64,000 nt of DNA from Kribbella steppae (lineage in GTDB: Bacteria > Actinomycetota > Actinomycetes > Propionibacteriales > Kribbellaceae), in NCBI RefSeq assembly GCF_004342025.1, contig NZ_SLWN01000001.1:541972-605971 (forward strand), written 5' to 3'. The first letter of the stretch is position 1, and each line of letters starts with the position of its first letter. This document shows, in pieces, positions 24,233 to 33,231 of the stretch. The notes under the pieces were generated by a model. That model was not told the DNA's origin, did not search any database, and saw only the letters and a program-made list of their open reading frames with translations. The position numbers and the translations under genes were made by a program.

Positions 24233-24323
24233 GCATTTGAGGGGATAACCGCTCAAATGCCCCTTCTCTGCTCTGAATACGAGCACAGAAGGGGCAAGGT
24301 GAGCCGGTTATCCCCTCAAATGC
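24233..24323. repeat. nested inverted repeat between convergent genes
   Basis: Outer arms 24233-24251 and 24305-24323 (19 bp, GCATTTGAGGGGATAACCG) are perfect complements. Inner arms 24258-24273 and 24281-24296 pair over 16 bp with one mismatch around a 7-nt loop. The left side also holds a CTCAAATGC (24252-24260) that can pair with the outer left arm, so two foldings compete. It lies between the stops at 24198 and 24351 and may work as a two-way terminator; its length and perfection are more than a terminator needs. Confidence 0.85.
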
Positions 24324-24350
24324 ACGCGGGCCGGGAGAGGGTGCGGGAGG

Positions 24351-24629
24351 TCAGCTGAAGGGGAAGAGGGGTTGCCACTCGGCGAGGGTGGCGATCTCGT
24401 AGATGTTGGCTGGGGTGTACGGGTCCTTGGCCAGGATGTCGCGCAGCTCGGCCTCGTCGGCGACGTCGTACACCAGCAGCGCGCCGGTCTGGTCGGTGAA
24501 CGGTCCGGCGGCGACGAGCTTGCCGGCCTCCTTGAGCGAGGTCAGGTAGTCGCGATGGGCCGGACGGACCTCCAGCCGGCGGTCGGTCTCGGCGAGGTCG
24601 AAGCGCAGTTGCACGACAAAAAGGGCCAT
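24351..24629 (-). CDS. YciI-like protein
   Basis: 92 residues from ATG 24629, 7 nt after TAGGGT (leaderless). The dimeric ferredoxin-like fold is evident: MALFVVQLRFDL, the conserved histidine in RPAHRDYL, the GPFTDQTGALLVYD turn and the acidic KDPYTPANIY segment that matches the usual D-P-F/Y motif. Members are small enzymes or putative dehydrochlorinases/peroxide-type proteins, mostly uncharacterised. It stands between the nested inverted repeat and a methyltransferase gene in the same direction, but with its own promoter. Confidence 0.85.
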   Translation of the reverse strand: MALFVVQLRFDLAETDRRLEVRPAHRDYLTSLKEAGKLVAAGPFTDQTGALLVYDVADEAELRDILAKDPYTPANIYEIATLAEWQPLFPFS

Positions 24630-24705
24630 GCCGAAAACCCTACACGGCCCGAATACAAGGGAATTTGGTGCGGGAAGGGAGTCACGAGCCGCCACAGCGG
24701 CTGGT

Positions 24706-25560
24706 TCAGGTCAGACCCGAAAGTCGACGAGTGATCGCCCTTCCCGCCCGGTTATTTTCACTGGTCGACAAGCCCGGATGCAAGGGGTTGGTTAAGGAAA
24801 CTGCTGCGGACAGTTGAGTCAGGTAACGCTTGGTAATCGAACCCCCGCCGGCGTCGATGAGAGCGCTGATACAGCCGTACAGTCCGTCACGCCGCTCGGT
24901 TGTCAAGGCCCGATGTCCGGAGTACGACGACAGCAGATCGAGGTACTCCGAGGTCGTATAGGTGAGCTCCCACTCGTACCGCCGGAACTCGACCGGCTCG
25001 AATCGGCCGGTCGCGTCGACCTCGGACGAGTCCTGCGGAATGGCATCCGCCGGCTGCAGACCGGTCGTGTCGGCATCGTCCATGAACCGCTGGTAGCAAT
25101 CCATCATGTCCGCGAAGAACTGCACGCTGCCGCCGAGGATGTGTTCGGTCGACACCACGGCGAGCAGCCCGCCCGGCCGCAGTACGTCGGCACACCGAGC
25201 GACCCGGGTCGCCGGGTCGAGCCAGTGGAACGCGGTGGCCGAGATGACGAGGTCGTACGTCGCGGCCGGCAACTCCCAGCTGTCGAAGTCCGCCACGATC
25301 ACCTCGGCCTCGGGCAGCTTGGACTGCGCGACCCGGGCCAGGTCGGGACTCAACTCGATCGCGGTGACCGACCAGCCGCGCTCGACCATCGGTGCCGTCG
25401 CCTGACCGGTGCCGGGGCCGATCTCCAGCACTCGCAGCTGATCCGGATTCCCGAGAAGGTCCGCGATGTCGTCGTACAGGGCGGGTGGGTAGGCCGGTCT
25501 GACCCGGTCGTACAGCTCGGCGTCTTCCCCGAATGTCTGGCGCAGCTGCTCCCGACTCAT
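24706..25560 (-). CDS. class I SAM-dependent methyltransferase
   Basis: 284 residues from ATG 25560, 6 nt after TAACCT. Motif I is VLEIGPGTGQATAP, followed by the acidic end of strand two (VTAIELSPDLA), VIVADFDSWEL, the FHWLDP box and LRPGGLLAVV. This is the Methyltransf_11/ubiE-like type acting on small molecules, often annotated as a trans-aconitate-type methyltransferase. The N-terminus (QTFGEDAELYDRVRPAYPPAL) is typical of the group. The substrate is not readable. The gene ends 11 bp before the upstream extension of the YciI region and is separated from ppdK by 42 bp. Confidence 0.9.
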   Translation of the reverse strand: MSREQLRQTFGEDAELYDRVRPAYPPALYDDIADLLGNPDQLRVLEIGPGTGQATAPMVERGWSVTAIELSPDLARVAQSKLPEAEVIVADFDSWELPAATYDLVISATAFHWLDPATRVARCADVLRPGGLLAVVSTEHILGGSVQFFADMMDCYQRFMDDADTTGLQPADAIPQDSSEVDATGRFEPVEFRRYEWELTYTTSEYLDLLSSYSGHRALTTERRDGLYGCISALIDAGGGSITKRYLTQLSAAVSLTNPLHPGLSTSENNRAGRAITRRLSGLT

Positions 25561-25602
25561 GCTGGCAGGTTAGTGAGCATGAGCCGGGAGCGCTGCTCAT
25601 TT

Positions 25603-28254
25603 TCAGTCCAGCGCGGAGCGGCCGGCCTCCAGCCGGGCGACCGGGATGCGGAACGGCGAGCAGGAGACGTAGTCCAGGCCGACCTCGTGGAAGAACTGGA
25701 TGCTGTCCGGGTCGCCGCCGTGCTCACCGCAGATGCCGAGCTTGAGGTCGGGCTTGGTGGCCCGGCCGCGCTCGACTCCGGTGCGGACCAGCGCGCCGAC
25801 GCCCTCGCGGTCGATCGACTCGAACGGCGACACAGCGAAGATGCCCTTCTCCAGGTAGCGGGAGAAGAACGCGCCCTCGACGTCGTCCCGGCTGAAGCCC
25901 CAGGTGGTCTGGGTCAGGTCGTTGGTGCCGAACGAGAAGAAGTCGGCCGCCTCGGCGATCTGGTCCGCGATCACCGCAGCGCGCGGCAACTCGATCATCG
26001 TGCCGATCGGGATCGACTCCACGCCCACCTCGGCGAGCACACCTTCGACCTCGTCGCGCGCCAGCATCAGCTCCTGGACCGCGCCGACCAGCGGGATCAT
26101 GATCTCCGGCCGGGGATCCTTGCCCTGCTCGCGCAGCTCGGCGGCCGCGGATGCGATCGCCCGGACCTGCATGGCGAACAGGCCGGGGATGACCAGGCCG
26201 AGCCGGACCCCGCGCAGGCCGAGCATCGGGTTCTCCTCGTGCAGCCGCTCGACCGCGGTCAGCAGCGCCGCGTCGTGCCCCGGGTCCTGACCTCGTTCGC
26301 GCGCCAGTGCGACCTTGACCGCGAGCTCCTCCATCGACGGCAGGAACTCGTGCAGCGGCGGGTCGATCAGCCGGATCGTCACCGGCAGCCCGTCCATCGC
26401 GGCCAGCAACTCGAGGAAGTCACCGCGCTGCAGCGGCTCCAACTCGGCCAGCGCGGCCGCACAATCGGCGTCGTTGTCGGCCAGGATCAGCCGCTCGACC
26501 GACTCGCGCCGCTCCCCCAGGAACATGTGCTCGGTCCGGCACAGCCCGATTCCCTCGGCCCCGAACCGACGCGCCCGGGCCGCGTCGTCAGCCGTGTCCG
26601 CGTTCGTTCGGATGCCGAGGCGCCGTACCTCATCGGCATGGGTCATCAGCCGGTGGACGGCGGCCACCAGTTCGTCACCGTCGTCGGCGTGCAGCGATCC
26701 TTCGAAGTACTGGACGACCGGGGACGGGACGACCGGGACCTCACCGCGGAACACCTCGCCGGTGGTGCCGTCGATCGAGATCGTCTCGCCCTCCTCGATC
26801 ACCGTGCCGTTCACCGTGATGGTGCCCTGGGCAACATTCACGTCGAGTTCCTCGGCACCGCAGACACAGGTCTTGCCCATGCCGCGGGCGACCACGGCCG
26901 CATGCGAGGTCTTGCCGCCGCGGCTGGTCAGGATGCCCTGTGCCGCGATCATGCCGTGCAGGTCGTCCGGGTTCGTCTCGCGCCGGACCAGGATCACCTT
27001 CTCGCCCTTGTCCGCGGCCTCCACCGCGGCGGCCGAGGTGAAGATGACGGTGCCCGAGGCCGCGCCCGGGGACGCACCGATCCCCTTGGCGATCTTCTCC
27101 TTCTCCGCGTCCGCATCGAACCGCGGGAACATCAGCTGCGCCAACTGGGCGCCCGTGACCCGGCGGAGCGCCTCGTCGGTGTCGATCACGCCCTCGTCGA
27201 TCAGGCTGGTCGCGATCCGGAACGCGGCCGCCGCGGTGCGCTTGCCGACCCGGGTCTGCAGCATCCACAACTTGCCGCGTTCGACGGTGAACTCGATGTC
27301 GCACAGGTCGCGGTAGTGCCCCTCGAGCTTGGCCATGATCGCCATCAGCTCGTCGTACGACGTCTTGTCGAGCTGCTCCATGTCCGCCAGCGGAACGGTG
27401 TTGCGGATGCCGGCCACGACGTCCTCGCCCTGCGCGTTCTGCAGGTAGTCGCCGTACACACCGGGCTGACCGGTGGAGGGGTCGCGGGTGAACGCGACGC
27501 CGGTGCCGGAGTCCATGCCGAGGTTGCCGAACACCATCGAGCAGATGTTGACCGCCGTACCGAGGTCGGTGCCGATCCGCTCCTGGCGGCGGTAGAGGAT
27601 CGCCCGCTCGGAGTTCCAGGAGCCGAAGACCGCCGCGATCGCGAGGTCCATCTGGGTGCGCGGGTCCTGCGGGAACTCCCGGCCGGTGTGCTCGTGCACG
27701 GCGTGCTTGAACGTCTCGACCAACGCCTTCAGGTCGTCGGCGTCCAGGTCGAGGTCGCTGCGCGCGCCCTTTGCGTCCTTGGCCGCATCCAGCGCCTGCT
27801 CGAAGACCTCACCGTCCATCGCGAGCACGGTCTTGCCGAACATCTGGATCAGCCGCCGGTACGCGTCCCAGGCGAACCGCGGGTTGCCGGACTGGTGGGC
27901 CAGACCGTTGACCGAATCGTCGTTCAGGCCGACGTTGAGGACCGTCTCCATCATGCCCGGCATCGACGCCGCCGCACCGGAGCGGACCGACACCAGCAGC
28001 GGGTCGTCGGCCTGGCCGAGCTTCTTGCCCATCTTCTGCTGCAGTACGTCGACATGGTGGTCGATCTCGTCGGCCAGCTCCGGCGGGACCGCTCCGGTCC
28101 GCAGGTAGACCTTGCAGGCTTCGGTGGTGATGGTGAAACCGGGCGGCACGGGAAGGCCGAGATTCGTCATCTCGGCCAGGTTCGCCCCCTTCCCGCCGAG
28201 CAGCTCCTTCATGTCCTTGTTGCCTTCGGCGAAGTCGTAGACGAGATTCGACAC
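25603..28254 (-). CDS. ppdK: pyruvate, phosphate dikinase
   Basis: 883 residues, the full family length. It interconverts pyruvate, ATP and phosphate with phosphoenolpyruvate, AMP and diphosphate, at the PEP-pyruvate node. Seen: N-terminal ATP-grasp part (MKELLGGKGANLAEMTNLGL), the swivelling domain with the phosphorylated histidine in GGKTSHAAVVARGMGK (near residue 450), and the C-terminal PEP barrel with the catalytic cysteine in GICGEHGGDP (near 838). I take GTG 28254 as start because AGGGAG (28265-28260) precedes it; longer forms upstream have no support. A candidate promoter is TTCAAC-18 nt-TACTCT (minus strand, -10 at 28347-28342), giving a leader of about 80 nt. Confidence 0.97.
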   Translation of the reverse strand: MSNLVYDFAEGNKDMKELLGGKGANLAEMTNLGLPVPPGFTITTEACKVYLRTGAVPPELADEIDHHVDVLQQKMGKKLGQADDPLLVSVRSGAAASMPGMMETVLNVGLNDDSVNGLAHQSGNPRFAWDAYRRLIQMFGKTVLAMDGEVFEQALDAAKDAKGARSDLDLDADDLKALVETFKHAVHEHTGREFPQDPRTQMDLAIAAVFGSWNSERAILYRRQERIGTDLGTAVNICSMVFGNLGMDSGTGVAFTRDPSTGQPGVYGDYLQNAQGEDVVAGIRNTVPLADMEQLDKTSYDELMAIMAKLEGHYRDLCDIEFTVERGKLWMLQTRVGKRTAAAAFRIATSLIDEGVIDTDEALRRVTGAQLAQLMFPRFDADAEKEKIAKGIGASPGAASGTVIFTSAAAVEAADKGEKVILVRRETNPDDLHGMIAAQGILTSRGGKTSHAAVVARGMGKTCVCGAEELDVNVAQGTITVNGTVIEEGETISIDGTTGEVFRGEVPVVPSPVVQYFEGSLHADDGDELVAAVHRLMTHADEVRRLGIRTNADTADDAARARRFGAEGIGLCRTEHMFLGERRESVERLILADNDADCAAALAELEPLQRGDFLELLAAMDGLPVTIRLIDPPLHEFLPSMEELAVKVALARERGQDPGHDAALLTAVERLHEENPMLGLRGVRLGLVIPGLFAMQVRAIASAAAELREQGKDPRPEIMIPLVGAVQELMLARDEVEGVLAEVGVESIPIGTMIELPRAAVIADQIAEAADFFSFGTNDLTQTTWGFSRDDVEGAFFSRYLEKGIFAVSPFESIDREGVGALVRTGVERGRATKPDLKLGICGEHGGDPDSIQFFHEVGLDYVSCSPFRIPVARLEAGRSALD

Positions 28255-28694
28255 GATCACTCCCTGGGTTTCAGGCGGTGTTTGCGGCGCGGTGAGATGG
28301 CCCGCTCGGCCCATCGACTCCGGTGGCGGGGGCGTGTTTTCAGAGTAAGCCCAAAAACCAGTCCAGTTGAACACTGGTCTCACGATGTCGACGTGACCCT
28401 GCCCACAGGTCGAAGGCCGGAAAACCCTTCCCTGGTTGACAACGCGAGACAATCAGCACGTTTGACGTGGAATCGCAGAAGCAGCTGCTCACCCACCCTT
28501 CAGTTGGGTACTGGCGTGCTTCATGGCCGGCCGCGGTCTACAGTCGGCGGCCCTCGGCTCGTTGACGGCGTCGAGCTGCTCGCCACCCTTCTCACCACCG
28601 GCACACCGGACCCGGGCAAGGCCCGACGCGTCCGCTGAGTGGACTTTGTCTCGGACACCGGCGGCCGCGAGCGGAAGCGGATACGCTCGCAGTG
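28255..28694. other. ppdK leader and divergent intergenic region
   Basis: This non-coding stretch lies between the ppdK start and the metE riboswitch. It contains the ppdK promoter candidate (TACTCT at 28347-28342, minus strand), a short ACCAGT/ACTGGT inverted repeat (about 28357-28378) next to its -35 region, and possible metE -10 boxes TACAGT (28539-28544) and TACGCT (28682-28687). I see no supported gene; open frames here lack start sites and family signals. Confidence 0.5.
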
Positions 28695-28885
28695 CCGACG
28701 GTTCGCCTGGCACACGCAGTACGTGCCGGGCGAGGCAAGAGGGAACCCGGTGTGAATCCGGGACTGCCCCGCAGCGGTGAACGGGAACGACCGCCGTCAA
28801 CAGCACTGGACACCTCGTCCGGGAAGCGACGGCCAGTAGGACACCGGCCAGTGGCCGGTCCGCCCGTGAGTCCGAAGACCTGCCG
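28695..28885 (+). promoter_or_regulatory. cobalamin (B12) riboswitch upstream of metE
   Basis: Conserved aptamer blocks are present in the right order: an upstream strand with GTGCCGGG, then AGAGGGAACCCGGTG (ending at 28752), GAATCCGGGACTGCCCCGCA, GCGGTGA (28775-28780), and the 3' block GAGTCCGAAGACCTGCC (28868-28884). A CCGCGC/GCGCGG hairpin at 28891-28913 follows and could be the expression platform, well ahead of the metE ribosome site at 28984-28993. Known biology: adenosyl- or methylcobalamin binding shuts off metE when B12 is available, so that the B12-dependent MetH is used instead. Confidence 0.93.
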
Positions 28886-28995
28886 CCGGTCCGCGCCCCA
28901 GCCGGGTGCGCGGAGGATCGGTGGTCTCGTGGGAGGACCCGACCGGCGTCATCGCGACCCCGCCGATCCATCGGCACGCTCGCGAGGAGAGAGAC

Positions 28996-31227
28996 GTGAA
29001 CACAACAGTGCTGGGCTACCCGCGCATCGGGGCAGCCCGCGAACTCAAGCAAGCCGTCGAGAAGTACTGGTCCGGCAGCACCGACGCCGCCGACCTGGAG
29101 GCAACCGCCCGCCAACTCCGCGCCGACACCTGGCGCGATCTGGCCGGCCTCGACGTGATCCCCGGCAACACCTTCTCGTACTACGACCAGATGCTCGACC
29201 ACGTCGAACTGTTCAGCGCCGTCCCGGAACGCTTCCGCGGACTGGGCCTGTCCGGCCTCGACACGTACTTCGCCATGGCCCGCGGCCGCGACGGCGTCGT
29301 ACCGCTCGAACTGACCAAGTGGTTCGACACGAACTACCACTACCTGGTCCCGGAACTCGACAAGAGCACGGTCTTCCGGCTGAACCCGGCCAAGCTCGTC
29401 ACCGAACTCGCCGAAGCACGCGACCTCGGTGTCGCACTGCGCCCGGTCCTCATCGGGCCGCTCACCTTCCTCTTGCTTTCCAAATCCCCAGACTGCGAGC
29501 CCTTGAGCCTGCTGGACCAACTCGTTGACGTGTATGCCGAGTTGCTCGGCCAACTGGACGTCGACTGGGTGCAGTTCGACGAACCGGCTCTGGTCCAGGA
29601 CCGCACACCGGCCGAGCTCGACGCGCTCCGGCGTACCTACGACAAGCTCGCGGCCCTCACCGACCGCCCACGCCTCTTGGTGGCGACCTACTTCGGTGAC
29701 CCGGGTCCAGCGTTGCCAGTGCTGGCGTCCACAGGCGTGGACGGTCTAGCCCTGGACCTGGTCTCCGCACCCGGCATGGTCCCGCGGATCGCCGCACTGC
29801 CGTCGCTGCAACGCAAGACCGTCGTCGCGGGCGTGGTGGACGGCCGCAACGTCTGGCGCACCCCACTGGGGGACGCACTCTCCACCTGCGCCACTCTGCT
29901 CGGCTCTGTCGGCCGACTCGAGGTCTCCACGTCCTGCTCGCTCCTGCACGTCCCGTACGACGTGGAGGTCGAGGACGAGCTGGATCCGCGCGTGCGGGAG
30001 CGCCTCGCGTTCGCTCGTCAGAAGGTCGACGAGGTCGTCCTGCTCGGCCGCGCGCTGAGCTCTGCCGAAGGTGTAGACGTCGACCTCACCACGCCGGCAG
30101 GTGGCCCGGTCAAGGAGTCCGACCTGGCCCGCGAGCAGGCCGTCCGCGAACGAGTCGCCGCGATCCACCCCGAGGACAGGCAACGAGCGTCGTACGACGA
30201 ACGCCGCGAAGCGCAGCAATCACTCGGACTCCCGTTGCTCACCACCACGACCATCGGGTCGTTCCCGCAGACCGCCGACCTCCGCCGGACCCGGGCCGAC
30301 CTACGAGCCGGCCGGATCGACGAGGCCACCTACGACGAGCGCATGCGGGCCGAGATCGCCGACGTGATCCGGCTGCAGGAGAACCTCGGTCTGGACGTCC
30401 TCGTCCACGGCGAGCCCGAGCGCAACGACATGGTCCAGTACTTCGCCGAGCGGCTCGACGGCTACGCCACCACCCGACTCGGCTGGGTCCAGTCGTACGG
30501 CAGCCGCTGTGTCCGGCCGCCCATCCTGTACGGCGAGGTGTCCCGACCGACCGCGATGACGGTGCCGTGGACGTCGTACGCCCAGTCGCTCACGATCCGG
30601 CCGGTCAAGGGCATGCTGACCGGGCCGGTGACGATGCTGGCGTGGTCGTTCGTCCGCGACGACCAGCCCTTGCAGGTGACCGCGGACCAGGTCGCGCTGG
30701 CGTTGCGCGACGAGGTCGCCGACCTGGCCGAGGCCGGGATCCGGATCATCCAGGTCGACGAACCGGCGCTGCGCGAACTGCTCCCGCTGCGCGAGGCCGA
30801 TCGGAAGGCGTACCTCGACTGGTCGGTCGGTGCGTTCCGGCTGGCCACCGGTGGCGCACCTGCGTCGGTCCAGGTGCACACGCATCTGTGCTACTCGGAG
30901 TTCGGCGCGGTGATCACCGGGATCGACGGGCTGGACGCGGACGTCACCACGATCGAGGCAGCGCGGTCGCGGATGGAGGTGCTGGCGGACCTGGCCTCCG
31001 CCGGCTTCCGGCGCGGCGTCGGGCCCGGCGTCTACGACATCCACTCGCCGCGGGTTCCGAGCGCCGAGGAAATGACCGCGCTGATCCGGTCAGCCCTGGC
31101 TACGACGCCCGCCGAACAGCTGTGGATCAACCCGGACTGCGGCCTGAAGACCCGCAGCTATGCCGAGGTCGAGCCGGCCTTGCGCAACCTGGCCACCGCC
31201 ACCCAGCAGGTCCGCGCAACGCTCTGA
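28996..31227 (+). CDS. metE: cobalamin-independent methionine synthase
   Basis: 743 residues from GTG 28996, with GAGGAGAGAG at 28984-28993. The enzyme moves a methyl group from 5-methyltetrahydropteroyl-triglutamate to homocysteine without B12. Both halves are present: N-terminal [20 protein letters not shown] and C-terminal barrel with TTIGSFPQT, the zinc site [10 protein letters not shown] (about residues 626-635) and the second cysteine in NPDCGLKTR (about 712-718). Length matches MetE. A cobalamin riboswitch precedes it, and a strong hairpin follows the stop codon. The frame is open upstream to 28906, but that part lies in the riboswitch leader and lacks MetE homology. Confidence 0.97.
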   Translation: MNTTVLGYPRIGAARELKQAVEKYWSGSTDAADLEATARQLRADTWRDLAGLDVIPGNTFSYYDQMLDHVELFSAVPERFRGLGLSGLDTYFAMARGRDGVVPLELTKWFDTNYHYLVPELDKSTVFRLNPAKLVTELAEARDLGVALRPVLIGPLTFLLLSKSPDCEPLSLLDQLVDVYAELLGQLDVDWVQFDEPALVQDRTPAELDALRRTYDKLAALTDRPRLLVATYFGDPGPALPVLASTGVDGLALDLVSAPGMVPRIAALPSLQRKTVVAGVVDGRNVWRTPLGDALSTCATLLGSVGRLEVSTSCSLLHVPYDVEVEDELDPRVRERLAFARQKVDEVVLLGRALSSAEGVDVDLTTPAGGPVKESDLAREQAVRERVAAIHPEDRQRASYDERREAQQSLGLPLLTTTTIGSFPQTADLRRTRADLRAGRIDEATYDERMRAEIADVIRLQENLGLDVLVHGEPERNDMVQYFAERLDGYATTRLGWVQSYGSRCVRPPILYGEVSRPTAMTVPWTSYAQSLTIRPVKGMLTGPVTMLAWSFVRDDQPLQVTADQVALALRDEVADLAEAGIRIIQVDEPALRELLPLREADRKAYLDWSVGAFRLATGGAPASVQVHTHLCYSEFGAVITGIDGLDADVTTIEAARSRMEVLADLASAGFRRGVGPGVYDIHSPRVPSAEEMTALIRSALATTPAEQLWINPDCGLKTRSYAEVEPALRNLATATQQVRATL

Positions 31228-31234
31228 AACCAGC

Positions 31235-31266
31235 CGACCGGGGACAGAATGCTCTGTCCCCGGTCG
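31235..31266. terminator. 14-bp perfect hairpin after metE
   Basis: Arms 31235-31248 and 31253-31266 (CGACCGGGGACAGA and complement) pair without mismatch around ATGC. It lies between the converging stops of metE and the VWA gene and ends transcripts from either side; there is no T-run. Confidence 0.8.
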
Positions 31267-31271
31267 TGCGG

Positions 31272-33230
31272 TCACAGCTTGCGGCGGGTCCTCAGGTAGT
31301 CGCCGACAACGGCTGCGCCGAGGCCATCGACGTCGGGCGCCAGCACGCGACCGCCGCTGCGCCGGGCGAGCAGATCGACGAAGGCGTTGAGCCGTGGATC
31401 GTCGCCGAGCCTGAACACAGTCAGCGAAGCGCCCAGCTTGGCCAGCCGATCCACCTCGAAGATCGTCTTCCGCAACGTCGCCGGCTCAGGTGGATAGGAG
31501 AACTCCGCCATACCGTCCGGCTCGAGGTGAGCGGTCGGCTCGCCGTCGGTCACCATCAGCACGACCGGCTGCGCGTCCGGATGACGACGCAGGTGACGGC
31601 CGGCCAGCAGCAGGGCGTGATGCGCGTTCGTCCCCTGCTCCCAGGTGCCCTCCATCCCGATCAACTGCGGGAGCTCGACGACTCCGGCGTACCGCCCGAA
31701 GGTGATCAACTGGAGTGCGTCGTTCCGGTACCGCGTCGAGATGAGTTGGTGCAGCGCGAGCGCCGTCCGCTTCATCGGCAGCCAACGGCCCTCCTGGACC
31801 ATCGACCACGAGGTGTCCACGAGCAACGCGACCGCGGCCCGCGCCCGATGCTCGGTCTCCGCGATCTCCACATCGGCCACGTCGAGCTTGACCGAGCCAC
31901 TGCGGGAAGCTGTCCGCAGTACGGCGTTCCGCACCGTCCGAGGCACGTCCCACGGCTGGGTGTCGCCGAACTGCCACTGCCGCGTGGAGCCACTCAACTC
32001 ACCGGCCGCACCGGCATTGGCCGCGTCGCGTTCACCTGAGCCCCGAGCAGTCCGCAGTACGTCGGCCAACGCAGTCTGACCGAGTTGCCGCAGCGCCTTC
32101 GGCGACAACCGCAACGATCCATCGGGCGCACGTTCCAGCAACCCTTGGTCGCGAAGTTGTCGCTCGAGCTCGCTCAGCCGACGCGCATCGACCGTCGCCT
32201 CATCGCCGAGTTGCCGGGTGAGTGCCTCGAGATCGATGTCCTCCAGCCGCGCACCCGGATAGGACTGCGCGAGCTGCTCGGCCAGCGCATCCAGCTCGGC
32301 CAGATCCGACATCGCCCGCGCACCTTCGGCGAGACCAAGCGGATCGTCACCGCTCATCCGTTCCGAACCGCTCCAGTCCTCCCCGGGCCGGAGCCCCTGC
32401 AGTTGTGCATCCAACTGCGCCAACTGCTGGGCGAGCTGCGGACTGCCGAACGCCTGCTGCGACAGCTCCATCAACTCGGCCCGCTGTTCCGGGGTCATCG
32501 AGTTGAGCATCCGCTGCGCCGCGGCCGCCCGCTGCGCCAGCACGTCGATCAGTTCGTCGACGTTCTGTGGATTCTCCGGGAAGAACTCGCCGTGCTTGGC
32601 CATGAACTCGTCGAACAACTGCGGGACGTCCGGCCGGCCTTGTGCGTGTGCGGCGAGCAACGCGTTCAGGTCGGTCAGCATCTCGTTGATCCGGGCAACG
32701 TCCTCCGGCGTGGTCTGCTGCAGTGCCTCCTTCATACCCTCGAACCGCGACCCGAGCAGCTCCCGGCCGAGCAACTCCCGGATCTCCTCGTACTTCTCCC
32801 GTGCCTCCGACGACTCCCACTGGTAGTTGGCCAGCTCGCGGACCGCGGCCGCCGTACCAGCCGGAAGCGCGTCGAGCTCGGCCTCCTTGAACCGGGCGTC
32901 GTCGGACGGGTTCGGGAACAGCTCGCGGCGCTCAGCCTCCAACGCCTCGTCCAGCAACCGCTGCACATCGCGCAGGGTGCCGTCGAGGTTGTGCCGCCGC
33001 TGGATCTCGCGGCGGCGCTCCCACAACCTGCGGGTGAGATCGTCCAGGCCCTGCGTACTCCGGGTGCCGCGCCGGAGCATCTCCTCCAGCGCGGACCGCG
33101 GCGACGAACCATTCATCACGTCGCGGCCGATCTCGTCCAGCGCGTCGCGCAGATCCACCGGCGCGGCGAGCGGATCCGGCCCGTCATGCCACGGCCCGTA
33201 GGACCAGCCTTCCGGTATGGGCGCCGACAT
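31272..33230 (-). CDS. von Willebrand factor type A domain protein, partner of the MoxR-type ATPase
   Basis: 652 residues. The C-terminal third is a VWA domain with the metal-ion MIDAS motif (VALLVDTSWSMV, near residue 473) and MVTDGEPTAHLE. The N-terminal two thirds is a long helical, Gln/Glu/Arg-rich region (for example RRREIQRRHNLDGTLRDVQR) likely to form helical bundles or coiled coils. The start ATG 33230 comes one base after the stop of the upstream ATPase gene, so translation is coupled. Pairs of MoxR/chelatase-like AAA+ and VWA proteins act as ATP-driven remodelling or metal-insertion chaperones; the client here is unknown. No signal peptide. Confidence 0.9.
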   Translation of the reverse strand: MSAPIPEGWSYGPWHDGPDPLAAPVDLRDALDEIGRDVMNGSSPRSALEEMLRRGTRSTQGLDDLTRRLWERRREIQRRHNLDGTLRDVQRLLDEALEAERRELFPNPSDDARFKEAELDALPAGTAAAVRELANYQWESSEAREKYEEIRELLGRELLGSRFEGMKEALQQTTPEDVARINEMLTDLNALLAAHAQGRPDVPQLFDEFMAKHGEFFPENPQNVDELIDVLAQRAAAAQRMLNSMTPEQRAELMELSQQAFGSPQLAQQLAQLDAQLQGLRPGEDWSGSERMSGDDPLGLAEGARAMSDLAELDALAEQLAQSYPGARLEDIDLEALTRQLGDEATVDARRLSELERQLRDQGLLERAPDGSLRLSPKALRQLGQTALADVLRTARGSGERDAANAGAAGELSGSTRQWQFGDTQPWDVPRTVRNAVLRTASRSGSVKLDVADVEIAETEHRARAAVALLVDTSWSMVQEGRWLPMKRTALALHQLISTRYRNDALQLITFGRYAGVVELPQLIGMEGTWEQGTNAHHALLLAGRHLRRHPDAQPVVLMVTDGEPTAHLEPDGMAEFSYPPEPATLRKTIFEVDRLAKLGASLTVFRLGDDPRLNAFVDLLARRSGGRVLAPDVDGLGAAVVGDYLRTRRKL

Positions 33231-33231
33231 G

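Noticed and set aside
24814..28638. Very long open frame antisense to ppdK and the methyltransferase gene (similar ones at 33217-37203, 10531-12480 and 45606-47846)
   Set aside because: They are produced by GC-rich third positions of the genes on the other strand; products are Arg/Gln/His/Leu-rich without domains, and the opposite strand carries well-conserved proteins.
28906..28995. Upstream extension of metE
   Set aside because: The frame is open, but the DNA is the riboswitch/leader; the ribosome site and MetE homology begin at 28996.
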